Source: Bacteroidota bacterium (lineage in GTDB: Bacteria; Bacteroidota; Bacteroidia; Chitinophagales; Chitinophagaceae). From it: 42,249 bases of DNA. The stretch covers positions 1-42,249 of the forward strand of contig PSRA01000230.1 in NCBI GenBank assembly GCA_003175695.1, given 5' to 3'. The position numbers and the translations under genes are program-made. Below the pieces are notes generated by a model that saw nothing but the letters and a program-made list of their open reading frames with translations, was not told the origin of the DNA and made no database searches. This document shows, piece by piece, positions 17,344-26,513 of the stretch; positions within the stretch are counted from its first letter, which is position 1, and each line of letters begins with the position of its first letter.

Positions 17344-17806
17344 TCAGCTGAATAAGCGCCTCGAGAGTGCGCGTTCTTCGCATAGCAGGACGCTGACTCA
17401 TATCAGGCATTCTGCCGCAGGCTCTATCGAACAGATCCTCTGTAAGCTGTGCGGACACCCTATTTCAGGGTTGGTCGAAGATGAGAGAATCGAACGCACT
17501 AATAAGATGGGCGATCGTGTTATTCTGCATCGCGCTCTTGTACATGTACGTTATCCTAATTATCGTCAGATTAGGATCCTTTTCGACGATGACTCGGAGC
17601 ATTCGACTCATCTTTGCGCTACATGCCTGAACAAGGGATTGACACCTTCACAACTTGAAATCCTCTACTGCTGCGATATCGCTCAGTGGTTGCATGAAGA
17701 TGATCAGGGTCTGGGTCCTGATGCGCAGAATCTCTTTCGCAATGCCCCTCAGCTTATGCATCGTAAGCCCAAGAGTTATTACGATGAGAAAGTGGAATTA
17801 GGCTAA
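17321..17806 (+). CDS. Hypothetical Cys/His protein, zinc-ribbon-like
   Basis: This 161-residue protein starts at GTG 17321 inside the end of the nozzle gene. CKLCG (about 41-45) and CATC (about 98-101) form two CxxC knuckles separated by about 50 residues, a possible zinc ribbon with a large insertion. The rest is charged and His-rich. The tail fibre gene starts in its stop codon (TAATG). Function unknown. Confidence 0.6.
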   Translation: MPNEIHLNQLNKRLESARSSHSRTLTHIRHSAAGSIEQILCKLCGHPISGLVEDERIERTNKMGDRVILHRALVHVRYPNYRQIRILFDDDSEHSTHLCATCLNKGLTPSQLEILYCCDIAQWLHEDDQGLGPDAQNLFRNAPQLMHRKPKSYYDEKVELG

Positions 17807-19098
17807 TGCCTGCTTTATATACAATTACTACAAGGGCATCGGGAACGATTCTGACTGCGGCTATCTACAATGCCGATCACCAGAATCATGTGACCAATGG
17901 AGATGCTTCGCATCTGGGCGGCTTTTCGCAATCTGTAAGTCAGATGCAAGTCCAGATCAATCCGGGCGACGTTGGCTCGGAGGTTCTGTCTTCGAGTATC
18001 TCTGATGAGCTTGCTCGTCTCCGCTATATCATTGCAAGTATGCGAGGGCAGAATATCTGGTACGCTGGGCAGGGCGGATCATGCTTCGGACGCCGTGACT
18101 ACATTCATAATGGGTCTATGAGTCTATGGCGGCGCCTTCCTAATGTGTCGTCTGGTGTAACTCTTACCTCTGGTCAGGTTGGATATGGTCCTGACAGATG
18201 GTCTGTCCAACCCACTGGCTGTACGGTCGGCATAGGTCACGCTCAGCTTTACGCTAACAATATTGACCCTCGCCTTTTCGATGCCATCATGGTTACTCGA
18301 AATGTCCAGGGGGCTGGGCAGAATCAGATTGTTGTGGAACAGACCTTTGATTTTACGCAGATCCTAGCTTTGAGCGGACAGACTGTTTCTGTCAGGGCTT
18401 CTATCGTTGGAGGCCTTGGTCTAACAGCCCCTAATGTTTCGATGTTCTTTGCAGTCGGAACAGGTCCTACTAATACTCGTCGTGGATTTGGTAATTTCAC
18501 TAATGAAGTTCTCTTAGGTTCAGCAAGTGTAGCTCCTCTTGCCGGCGTACCTGTTCCGATTGGTCTCAACGGTATGGTTGTTCCAGATGGAATGACCCAG
18601 GCTGCTCTTATCTTTACTTGGATCCCTACAGGTATTCCAACAGGTGATGATTCAGTTACTATTGGTGGTGTCCAGATGCATGATGGACCCACTGCTATAT
18701 CTGTTCCACTTGATGTTATGGGCATGGACTATGAACATCAAGTCAACTGTTTTGATCGCTTCTACTGGAACTCTTTTGCTCTAGCTTCTAATCCTGGACA
18801 GAATATTGGGTATGAAGGCATTTCATTCCCAATCTCAGTCAGTGCTGGTCAAGCTCAAATTATTCCAGTCAAGGTGCGTTCGCCAGCCATGATCTTGCAG
18901 AACTCAAGATTTACAGGATATAATCCCTTTGCGCTTAATGCGCAGGCTAGAAATATTAACACAGGTACTGACTGTTCTTCTACTGGTGTTGGCTTTTTTC
19001 AAGCTGATAATTTTTTCTATAACTGTATTATGCCAGCAGGTTCTATTCCAGGCCATCGTATTTCTCTTCATATATCTATTGATGGCGGCCCCTACTAA
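17806..19098 (+). CDS. Tail fibre / appendage protein
   Basis: This 430-residue protein has an N-terminal segment GTILTAAIYNADHQNHVTN typical of phage tail fibres. A helical stretch (DELARLRYIIASMRGQNIW) follows. From about residue 100 there is a carbohydrate-binding-like jelly-roll region with HNGSMSLWRR and YGPDRWSVQ, a pattern common in receptor-binding fibres. It follows the nozzle-like gene, as expected for an adsorption apparatus. It overlaps neighbours on both sides by single bases. Sugar binding is inferred. Confidence 0.75.
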   Translation: MPALYTITTRASGTILTAAIYNADHQNHVTNGDASHLGGFSQSVSQMQVQINPGDVGSEVLSSSISDELARLRYIIASMRGQNIWYAGQGGSCFGRRDYIHNGSMSLWRRLPNVSSGVTLTSGQVGYGPDRWSVQPTGCTVGIGHAQLYANNIDPRLFDAIMVTRNVQGAGQNQIVVEQTFDFTQILALSGQTVSVRASIVGGLGLTAPNVSMFFAVGTGPTNTRRGFGNFTNEVLLGSASVAPLAGVPVPIGLNGMVVPDGMTQAALIFTWIPTGIPTGDDSVTIGGVQMHDGPTAISVPLDVMGMDYEHQVNCFDRFYWNSFALASNPGQNIGYEGISFPISVSAGQAQIIPVKVRSPAMILQNSRFTGYNPFALNAQARNINTGTDCSSTGVGFFQADNFFYNCIMPAGSIPGHRISLHISIDGGPY

Positions 19099-19331
19099 TG
19101 GAACTCGGAGAAGGGGAAAATGGAAAGTGGTATAAGTTGCCTGCAGTTGCATGGATCACCCTGGTCTCGGTTCTAGTCGGATGGCTTGTTACGAATGAGC
19201 ATCGGTTATCAACTATTGAAGATAATCAGATAGAGGACACTAAGCAGATCACTCAGATGCACGAAGAATTGAACGATATGCATCGAGAAATCTTGGAATA
19301 TCTGTCACCCCCTCGGCGGCCAGGACCTTGA
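19098..19331 (+). CDS. Single-span membrane protein with coiled coil
   Basis: This 77-residue protein starts at ATG 19098 in the preceding stop. It has one transmembrane segment at about residues 14-32 (LPAVAWITLVSVLVGWLV), then a charged helix with coiled-coil character (STIEDNQIEDTKQITQMHEE) and a short Pro/Arg tail. This shape fits an XhlA-like membrane protein, an i-spanin or a holin. Being in the late operon supports a lysis role, but no motif proves it. Confidence 0.6.
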   Translation: MELGEGENGKWYKLPAVAWITLVSVLVGWLVTNEHRLSTIEDNQIEDTKQITQMHEELNDMHREILEYLSPPRRPGP

Positions 19332-19332
19332 G

Positions 19333-19791
19333 ATGTATGTCCATATAGCAGATGAGGTTGATCTAAGAAGGTGTACCGAGGCATCAGATGGTACAATGGA
19401 TTTTGAGAAGAATGTCTTTCCTACTATTGTGGCCGAGACCGATGATCGAGAGAGAATCCTTGGGTTCCTCTCCACGTGGGTGTCGGGGAAAGATGTTATT
19501 GCTGGCCCTCTTTGGATTAATCCTAATGTCAGGGGCCTTCTTCGTGGCAGAGTTACTCTTGCTGTGTTCGAGTGTTACGAGTTCATTCTGCGAAAGGCTG
19601 GTCTTTCCTATTATAAGGCATATGTACCTGCCCATCTTACACGATACATTAGTCTATTATATAGGGCGGTAGATCTCGAGCCCTACGACATGGATGACAA
19701 TGGCAACTTGTGGTTTGAAAGGCGCTTAGATGGGAGCTCCCTCAGTCAGCGTTCCGCCGCCGACTCCGCAGCAGAACCAAGACGTCAATAA
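19333..19791 (+). CDS. GNAT-like acetyltransferase candidate
   Basis: This 152-residue protein has a GNAT-like order: RILGFLSTW, IAGPLWINPNVRG (near the acetyl-CoA loop), a helix TLAVFECYEFILRKAGLSYY, and a late LWFERRL strand. Phage GNAT-like proteins are often encoded near tail and ejection genes; their substrates are mostly unknown. The classical Q/RxxGxG/A loop is not clear. The last 20 residues overlap the next gene by 62 bases and look like unstructured read-through. The call is from pattern, with moderate confidence. Confidence 0.55.
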   Translation: MYVHIADEVDLRRCTEASDGTMDFEKNVFPTIVAETDDRERILGFLSTWVSGKDVIAGPLWINPNVRGLLRGRVTLAVFECYEFILRKAGLSYYKAYVPAHLTRYISLLYRAVDLEPYDMDDNGNLWFERRLDGSSLSQRSAADSAAEPRRQ

Positions 19792-20707
19792 TCAGGCCAA
19801 GCTGCTCGCTGAGCAGACCAAGATCCTGACGCAGCAATTCCAGCAGGAACAGCTTCTTGCGCCTTTTATTTATCAATCCCTGGGACTGACACCCACCCTC
19901 AATGCGAAGGGAGTCATTACAGGGTTCACGCAAGATCCCAACTTCGCCGCCCTACAGAAGCAGATGCCGGAGTTGCAGCTCGAGCTAGCTAAATCGGGCA
20001 TCACCAACGCCGAGCAGCAGAACAAGATGGAAGCTCAGTTCATGGATATCCAGCAGCAACAGCTGGCTTTCCAGAAGCAGCTTCAGCCGCTCTATCAGGG
20101 GATGTTGACAGAGCAGTTTGGATTGACATCTGAGCTCTTCAATCGTGAACAGCAGGCGCTGGAAGGCAAACTTCCAGTTGACCCTGGCCTCATTACATCT
20201 CTAAATGAGCAGCAGGCTCAGACTGAAGAGGGGCTGCGCAACAACCTGGGTCCGGGCTGGGCCACTTCTACTCCAGCCATCCAGGCTATGTCCAAGTTCA
20301 ACCTCAATAAACAGAACATTCTCGAGTCGGCACGTCGAGGTGATCTGTCTATGGCTGAACAGCTTGGTCTCGCGATGAACCCGAGTCAGTTCTTTGGCTC
20401 TCCAAGTGCTGGCTCTTTCGGAGGTATGTATGGCGCACCTAACTTCGCAGGCCAAGCCGGAGGTATTCCAGGCCAGATCGCTGGGCAGTTTGGCACACTC
20501 TTCGGAAACGCTGCGCAGGGATACAACGCCCCGCTGCAGTACTGGCAGAACCTTCAGGGCATGGGTCTGCAAGCGAACATGGCGAATGCGCAGAATTCTC
20601 TCGGCGTACTTGGGGCTCTGGGCGGAGGCATCGGACAACTAGCAGGCATGGGCGCATATGGCGCCTTGTTCGGTAGTCCCATCACTGGCGGAGGGTTGTT
20701 CGGATAA
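19730..20707 (+). CDS. Ejection (internal virion) protein candidate 1
   Basis: This 325-residue protein is rich in Gln, Ala, Leu and Gly. Residues 1-150 are long Gln-rich helices (KLLAEQTKILTQQFQQEQ), and the end is a Gly/Ala-rich, apolar region (LGVLGALGGGIGQLAGMGAY) that could insert in membranes. Being first of three consecutive large genes after the tail genes matches the internal virion protein set of podoviruses, which is ejected into the cell to form a DNA channel. The start ATG lies 62 bases inside the previous gene. Confidence 0.65.
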   Translation: MGAPSVSVPPPTPQQNQDVNNQAKLLAEQTKILTQQFQQEQLLAPFIYQSLGLTPTLNAKGVITGFTQDPNFAALQKQMPELQLELAKSGITNAEQQNKMEAQFMDIQQQQLAFQKQLQPLYQGMLTEQFGLTSELFNREQQALEGKLPVDPGLITSLNEQQAQTEEGLRNNLGPGWATSTPAIQAMSKFNLNKQNILESARRGDLSMAEQLGLAMNPSQFFGSPSAGSFGGMYGAPNFAGQAGGIPGQIAGQFGTLFGNAAQGYNAPLQYWQNLQGMGLQANMANAQNSLGVLGALGGGIGQLAGMGAYGALFGSPITGGGLFG

Positions 20708-22719
20708 TGGCTATCGGAGGTATGGCATTTGCCGGGGGCTTTGCTTCCGGCCTAGCAGGTGGAGCGCAGACAGCTCAGACGATGGGTATGCGCGCCTCGA
20801 TGATGAAGCTCGAGCAGCAGAGGGCCAACCTCGAGGCCAATACTGCTCTGGCTAATGTCATGCGTATCCCTGTGCCGGCCCTTCGACAGCTTGCTGTCCA
20901 AAACCTAATGCCATCGCTTCGTATAGATCCGAAGAGCCCAACTGGCAAGACTTTGATTGATGTGGCGAAGAATGGAGATCCTGCCACCACTGGTGTCTTT
21001 GCAGATATGTTTGCTAAGATGGGCATGCATATCTCGCCTGAGATGCTAGTGAATATGACTAGCACACCTGAGGGGATGAATCAACTTACAGGTATGCTTG
21101 TTAACGTGGGCATGGGCAATCAGGCTATGGGGCTGATCCAGAATGTCCTAAGTGGTGGACAGGCTGGAGGGACAGACCAGGGACAAGCTTCAACCACTGA
21201 TGTTTCGGGCCAAGGTGCGTCCCCCGGAGGGACGGCTTCTGGGACGGAACAGACAAGTGGTGGAGGGGCGGCAGAGGATACTGGCGGGCAGCCTCCCCCC
21301 GTTGAGTCCTCTGCTCAACCCACCGCCGGTGGTGGAATGCCAACAGGGGGCGGACAAGCACAGCAGACTGCGGCCCCCTCACAGCAGCAGGCTGCGCCCC
21401 GCCCCCTGGCTTCTGCGGGTATCCCTACACAGCCGGTACCAGGCCTTACGCTACAAGCCCATCTATCGGAAGGCATCCCCCTGCCAATCCAACCAGCTGT
21501 GCAAGGGTTCCAGAGTAAGATCCAAGCTCTCAATATGGCGCAGGCTTCCTATCCGGCGATGAAGGATAGATTGCAGCCTACAATCGACGAGCTTGTACGT
21601 CAGAGGGATATGCTGGTCAACAACTACTTCAAGTCCGTAACTGCAAGTCAGGAGCAGCAGCGCATCGGAATTGAAGGTGGGCGCCTTGCCGTCGCGCAGG
21701 GTGAACTAAATCTCGGCAAGCAGCGCCTCGCTTGGGAGATTAACAAGCCTGAGAGCCCGGCTGGTCAGCTTATCCATGATCTGAACATGGGCACTCTTAA
21801 TCTATCTGGTTCCTCAGGCATAGAGGGCGGGGCCACACCTACTGCTGGTGGCGGTCAGCCTCAGACTGCGCAGGCAGGTGGAGCCGCCCCTCTCCAGCTT
21901 AACCAGGGCGAGATGGATATCACGGGCAGTCTTCCGAATGACGCAGCAAAGAATGCTGTTCTGAAAGCCTTGGGTGCTCCAGCAGGTGCTCATATCATTC
22001 AGCTTCCTGGTGGTCAGGGCCTCGCCTATCGTATGCCTACCGCTACGTCTGTTGGTGAGAACCAGGCTTCTGAATCTCAGATTGCTCTCAACGGTGTTAC
22101 ACAAGTCAGATCTGTTATCCAGCAGGCTATCACGGCGATCCAAAAGGATCCAGCCTCTGTCGGTCTGACTGGTGATGCTCGAGGGATTGCACAGACTGCC
22201 TTCACACAGGGCCTCGACCTTGCGACCCTGGTGCCCGGGCTGAAGAATGCTCTCGGTGGCTTGAAGGATGCCTTGCCCAAAGGCTATCTCGATTACGATC
22301 CCAACATCCCGCAGCTCCAGCAGGCGGAGCATTTCATCGCTGCAACGATCGCCAAGGAGATGGCTCCTTCTGGCACGACTATTGGTGGCTTTGGTGAGCT
22401 GTTGAAGAAGGCTGAGAAGATGGTCAGCTTCACAGATGAAAGCTCGACCGACGCTGTTACGAAGTTGCAGCAGCTGGATGGATGGCTCGCCACTCGACAA
22501 GATGCCTACAAGAGCCAGATCGGCCAAGGCGGGCAAGCAGGTATTAGTGGACCTGGATCTGGAACTGGTTCCTCAACCACTCAACCTGCTTCGGAAACCA
22601 AAGGCATGCCTCGTTGGGCCAAGGGTGATAAGGTCACCAACGAGAAGGGTGAGACCCTCTATTATCAGGGCGATGGATCTGCAAAGGGTAAAGCATGGCT
22701 GCCAACCCCGCCCCAGTAG
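20707..22719 (+). CDS. Ejection (internal virion) protein candidate 2
   Basis: This 670-residue protein starts in the preceding stop (TAATG). It has a Gly/Ala-rich N-terminus (AFAGGFASGLAGGAQTAQT), a helical region, then a long low-complexity linker rich in Gly, Gln, Pro, Ser and Thr (about residues 145-245), and a helical C-terminal half (about 400-620). The position between two similar proteins and the helical makeup suit an ejection channel component. No lytic transglycosylase motif was found. It carries the third 17-bp palindrome (21218-21234). Confidence 0.65.
   Translation: MAIGGMAFAGGFASGLAGGAQTAQTMGMRASMMKLEQQRANLEANTALANVMRIPVPALRQLAVQNLMPSLRIDPKSPTGKTLIDVAKNGDPATTGVFADMFAKMGMHISPEMLVNMTSTPEGMNQLTGMLVNVGMGNQAMGLIQNVLSGGQAGGTDQGQASTTDVSGQGASPGGTASGTEQTSGGGAAEDTGGQPPPVESSAQPTAGGGMPTGGGQAQQTAAPSQQQAAPRPLASAGIPTQPVPGLTLQAHLSEGIPLPIQPAVQGFQSKIQALNMAQASYPAMKDRLQPTIDELVRQRDMLVNNYFKSVTASQEQQRIGIEGGRLAVAQGELNLGKQRLAWEINKPESPAGQLIHDLNMGTLNLSGSSGIEGGATPTAGGGQPQTAQAGGAAPLQLNQGEMDITGSLPNDAAKNAVLKALGAPAGAHIIQLPGGQGLAYRMPTATSVGENQASESQIALNGVTQVRSVIQQAITAIQKDPASVGLTGDARGIAQTAFTQGLDLATLVPGLKNALGGLKDALPKGYLDYDPNIPQLQQAEHFIAATIAKEMAPSGTTIGGFGELLKKAEKMVSFTDESSTDAVTKLQQLDGWLATRQDAYKSQIGQGGQAGISGPGSGTGSSTTQPASETKGMPRWAKGDKVTNEKGETLYYQGDGSAKGKAWLPTPPQ
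21218..21234. repeat. 17-bp palindrome, copy 3 (CGTCCC-CCGGA-GGGACG)
   Basis: Exact arms CGTCCC and GGGACG in the low-complexity linker region of the 670-residue protein, encoding ASPGGT. Confidence 0.85.
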
Positions 22720-25187
22720 AACAGGAACAACCACCTGCGGGCTTCTCGGCTCAGAAGACGGCTCCCGCAGCAGAACAAGAACAGCCTCCATCTGGGTTTA
22801 CTGCCCAAGCTCAGCAGACAAAGCCTGACGTCTCTGGTATCCCCAACGTCTATGCTCCCTACGAGAAGGGCATCGAAGAGCCACCTATCCCTGGGCTCGA
22901 GCAGATGCCACGAACTCTAGGTGAGGGCGCCAAAAGCAACTTGCCCGAGATCCCCTGGGGCGCTATTCATCAGCTCGGGTGGCATCCCGAGACTGCGCCC
23001 ATGTTCGACTCTATGTATGGCAAGAATGCTTCTGCGCCGTTCATCCAGCGCTTGCAGGGATCAGAAGCCAATCCTGGTCCTGGCTTTGGTGAGGATTTCA
23101 CTACTGGTCTTGCTGGCGGAGCCAAGAGTGCATTTGTAGTTGGCGGTGCCATCGGCGGTGGAATGATCGGAGCAGGTGGTGGACCTGCTGCCCTTGCTAC
23201 TATTCCAGCTGGTACTGCTGTCGGCGCTATGGCTGGCGCCAATGCCTATGATGCTATCGCCAACCTTGTTCATGCCTGGAGGGGCGATAAGGATACCAAT
23301 GGTAATCCGATCGTCCTTCGAGAGAGCACTGTAGATATGTTGCGCACCGGCCTATCTGCTCTGGGCGGAACAGCCGGCACGGCTATGACTCTTCCTTTCA
23401 AAACCGAAGCTGCACAGCTAATGGGCAAGGTGGTTACTGGTGCAGCTGGTTCTTCAATCGGCACCTTTACTGGTGATCAGGCTGCGGCTGTTGCCAAAAC
23501 TTGGGGCCTATTGCCAGCCAGTGAACGTACCCCTACTATGTTGCAAAGTCTTCAGGACTCGGCTCGAGATGGTCTCTTGAACCTAGCCTGGGGAACCGCA
23601 ATGGCTGGAGCTCCTATTGCAGCTAAGACTGCTGTTGGAAAGATCTTCGGCCTCTACAGCCCGGAGGCTCGTACTCTCTATGATGCATCCCAAAAGCTTG
23701 GTATTCCTATTTCTTTGTCTAATCTTAGTACCAACAAAGTGGCGGCTGCTTTTCAGCGTATCGCTAATATCTTTCCTCTTCTGGCGCACCCTCTTGACCA
23801 TCTTCTAGCTGAGCAGAAGCAGGCGATTACGCAATTCACTGACAATATGTTTGCAAGGCAGATGGTCAATGGGAAGTGGGTTGGATTAGGCAAGCCGCCC
23901 GTCGAGGCAGATCTTTCTTGGGCCTCCATGGATGCTGCCAAGTCAGCCTACACAACGGTTGATAGCTTCTGGCGTGGCAAATACAATGAGCTATTAGCTA
24001 CTGCTGCGACCAAAGGTTCTTTTATCCCAACCGCTCGCCTTCAGGTTCTGGGCAACAATCTGCTAGATCAGTTAAAGTCTCGAGAGTTTGTCCCAGAGAC
24101 ACCCGAGGGTGAGGAGCCTGGACAGCCAACACCTATTGGACCCAACATAGGCTTCTCGCAAAAGGAACTTCAACTTGCAACTGACTTGTCAAAGCTTCCT
24201 GACAAGATCAGTCTTTCCCAGATGGATGGGATACTTCAGCGGGCGGAAACCCTCTACCAGCAAGGCGGTGTCCAAGGTCGAAAGGTAGAGGGACTTGAAG
24301 ACCTCGCTTCCGAGGCACACATGGCTCTGCGTGCTTCCAAGCTTGGCAAGCAGTTTAACGCGATTGACACTGGCTGGAACAATGCCCTTCAACCGTTCAA
24401 AACTGCTGTGGGAAAGGAGTTCAACAAGGCAGACAAGAATGCCTTTATCGCCAGCCTTTCCAGCATTCCGGGTTCTACTCCTGAGGCCGAACTCGGTAAG
24501 ATGATTTACTCTATGTCCAGTCCGGATCAAGTCGCTGCGATTAGTAAGATCGTGGGTCCAGATCTCATGCGGAAGGCTGCTTCTTCTGTCATGGAACAAG
24601 CCGTCATTGACGGTAGGAGCGAGCCACCCAACTGGCAGTTTACTAAGTTCTTCAACCCCGTAAAAATCTTCGACCAAGAGAAGTTTGCACGGGCGCTGGG
24701 TCTGGACAACCCAAACAGCGACAGATGGCAGGCTGTCAAGATGGCCTTGTCTGGTACTGGCATCAACCCTGATGACCTCCAGAAATTTGTCAACGTCATG
24801 AAGCTGGTTAACAAGAACCAGATCTCTCGGACCTCCACTATGATCGCCCGGACTATGACCTTGGGCGGCACGGGCATGGCGTTCAAGTACTTCTTCCCCC
24901 TCATGGAAGCTGAAGTACATGGGAACTCTTTGCCCTCTATGGCCGCCTCTCTGATTGGGATCGCCTCTGCGTATAAGGGCGTCCAGATGGTCGGCTCTGC
25001 CCAGTATCTGAATACTGTGATGCGTGCCACTAATTTCAGCCTGGGGGAACTTCCTCGCCGTATGGCCTACTTGAGACTGTTTCAATTGTCCATGCCTTTC
25101 TTGGGTTCTTCAAACGAGGATACGGCTCAAAAGGTGCAAGCCGTCACCGACAAGGCGCAAGGACTATATCAGTCTATCGCGCCGTAA
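22695..25187 (+). CDS. Ejection (internal virion) protein candidate 3
   Basis: This is the largest protein in the window, with 830 residues. It opens with two near-identical 12-residue units, EQEQPPAGFSAQ (9-20) and EQEQPPSGFTAQ (27-38). Apolar Gly/Ala-rich segments follow (FVVGGAIGGGMIGAGGGPAA, about 143-165; more near 295-325 and 735-770), with amphipathic helices between. Such alternation suits a membrane-penetrating DNA ejection protein. No peptidoglycan hydrolase motif was seen. The start overlaps the previous gene by 25 bases; the end overlaps the convergent minus-strand gene by 19 bases. Confidence 0.65.
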   Translation: MAANPAPVEQEQPPAGFSAQKTAPAAEQEQPPSGFTAQAQQTKPDVSGIPNVYAPYEKGIEEPPIPGLEQMPRTLGEGAKSNLPEIPWGAIHQLGWHPETAPMFDSMYGKNASAPFIQRLQGSEANPGPGFGEDFTTGLAGGAKSAFVVGGAIGGGMIGAGGGPAALATIPAGTAVGAMAGANAYDAIANLVHAWRGDKDTNGNPIVLRESTVDMLRTGLSALGGTAGTAMTLPFKTEAAQLMGKVVTGAAGSSIGTFTGDQAAAVAKTWGLLPASERTPTMLQSLQDSARDGLLNLAWGTAMAGAPIAAKTAVGKIFGLYSPEARTLYDASQKLGIPISLSNLSTNKVAAAFQRIANIFPLLAHPLDHLLAEQKQAITQFTDNMFARQMVNGKWVGLGKPPVEADLSWASMDAAKSAYTTVDSFWRGKYNELLATAATKGSFIPTARLQVLGNNLLDQLKSREFVPETPEGEEPGQPTPIGPNIGFSQKELQLATDLSKLPDKISLSQMDGILQRAETLYQQGGVQGRKVEGLEDLASEAHMALRASKLGKQFNAIDTGWNNALQPFKTAVGKEFNKADKNAFIASLSSIPGSTPEAELGKMIYSMSSPDQVAAISKIVGPDLMRKAASSVMEQAVIDGRSEPPNWQFTKFFNPVKIFDQEKFARALGLDNPNSDRWQAVKMALSGTGINPDDLQKFVNVMKLVNKNQISRTSTMIARTMTLGGTGMAFKYFFPLMEAEVHGNSLPSMAASLIGIASAYKGVQMVGSAQYLNTVMRATNFSLGELPRRMAYLRLFQLSMPFLGSSNEDTAQKVQAVTDKAQGLYQSIAP

Positions 25188-26365
25188 ATCGGCTCTTTCC
25201 GAGCAACATCTAGTTTGGCTTCGACCTGCCTGCTGTCGAGCAATGTCTTGATGACTTGATCGAAGGTATAGGAGTCGATCTTGTCTGTCATTGTGCGCAG
25301 GATCTTGGACTTATGAACAGGGCCGTGTTCGCGAATAAAGTCCAGAACCTCGGCGGTATGTTTTCCGAATTTCAAATCTGATATCCCTCTAAAGACTTCA
25401 TGCATCTTCGGCTCTATTTCTTCGAGCATCCTCAGACTGTCTTCCAAATCCTTGCGTGATATGATAAGTTCGTTGGACCTCGAGGCGCTATGTAACATAC
25501 CTAGCTTTGTTAGATGGGTTGGCCTGCGGCTGAGATATCCCCTAAGGAATGGACTAGTTAGGGGATGCTCGCCTGTCTCGATTAAACGATCTTGTTCTAT
25601 ATACCAAGCATCGTAGAATTCTCGGGCGTGTCGATCAAATCGCATAGGGCCCGTTATACGGTTCATTGACTCGAGATCGTCCATAAGGCGATCACGGAGA
25701 CCAGCGTTAGGAGGATAAAGGTCAGGATTGGGTATTGTCTTAGCCTTTTTATCCTGTACCACAAAAATGACGCGACTAGTAAAGCCACCCCCAACAGCTT
25801 CACGAGGTAATATACTAGGGAGCCAGCTTGGATCTGTTGTTGCCAGAAAGTTAAAGCAGACACCATTCACCTCATCTATTCCTTGATGTTTTGTACGCCG
25901 TTCCCACTTGTCTCTACTATCGTACCAGTTGGTCATATCCGCCAACAAGGCGACGTTCTGATATCCTAAAAAGACTGCAAGCTCTTCGGCGAAACACGAT
26001 ATAGCAGATTGGTTCATAATCCTTCCAGAGGTAGTATCGGTGAATTGAGTGGAACAGTCATGCATGTCTCGAATAAGAGATTCTTTCGAATTGTCTTCGG
26101 CAATAATCGAAATGTTCATGCCTTCCAGGAACTGCCGACCTACCGTCAAAGGCTCGCCCTTTCTCGACAAGCCAGATGGCCCTACTAAGATAACATATAT
26201 ATTGGGATAGAGGGTTGTGTGACCCCGCTTAAACCAAACCTTCCTCTGCAGCGCACCTGCAATAAGGCTCATAGCCGTCCATCTGTGATACACCGGACTT
26301 GATTCGCTATTCTCTACATACTTCATGTAGTCGCCAATCCAGTCCTTAGACCTCCTTCGGCTCAA
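25169..26365 (-). CDS. DUF3987-like replication ATPase (helicase candidate)
   Basis: This 398-residue protein has the start DWIGDYMKYVENSESSPVYH and an ATPase-like core. A variant P-loop, VGPSGLSRKG (61-70), replaces the usual GxxxxGKS/T; a Walker B-like FAEEL (125-129) follows. Its C-terminal part looks like a winged helix (VLDFIREHGPVHKSKILRTM). DUF3987 proteins are primase- or helicase-associated ATPases. It is last in the minus operon after the DNA polymerase genes, which suits a replicative helicase. The start is TTG 26365; ATG 26326 is an alternative that would remove the conserved DWIGDY. Confidence 0.65.
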   Translation of the reverse strand: MSRRRSKDWIGDYMKYVENSESSPVYHRWTAMSLIAGALQRKVWFKRGHTTLYPNIYVILVGPSGLSRKGEPLTVGRQFLEGMNISIIAEDNSKESLIRDMHDCSTQFTDTTSGRIMNQSAISCFAEELAVFLGYQNVALLADMTNWYDSRDKWERRTKHQGIDEVNGVCFNFLATTDPSWLPSILPREAVGGGFTSRVIFVVQDKKAKTIPNPDLYPPNAGLRDRLMDDLESMNRITGPMRFDRHAREFYDAWYIEQDRLIETGEHPLTSPFLRGYLSRRPTHLTKLGMLHSASRSNELIISRKDLEDSLRMLEEIEPKMHEVFRGISDLKFGKHTAEVLDFIREHGPVHKSKILRTMTDKIDSYTFDQVIKTLLDSRQVEAKLDVARKEPIYGAID

Positions 26366-26513
26366 CTTTCTTTTTCCCTGTATACCCTGTTCGAAGTTGC
26401 CAAGCTCTTACCCGACAACTGACCGAGCAGTATAACTGTTTCCACCGAAGTCTCTTGGCCGACTCACCGCAGTGTTTGCAGATGATCCGGCCTTTGTCTT
26501 TTCGCATAGACAT
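26346..26513 (-). CDS. Small zinc-finger protein
   Basis: This 55-residue basic protein starts at ATG 26513, with a second ATG two codons later. It has CKHC at 12-15 and CSVSC at 29-33, a C-x2-C...C-x3-C finger like those in short phage and bacterial nucleic-acid-binding proteins. Its end overlaps the ATPase gene by 20 bases, and a strong AAGGAGG lies in its last codons. It has its own candidate promoter upstream. The role is unknown; DNA or RNA contact is likely from charge and finger. Confidence 0.65.
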   Translation of the reverse strand: MSMRKDKGRIICKHCGESAKRLRWKQLYCSVSCRVRAWQLRTGYTGKKKVEPKEV

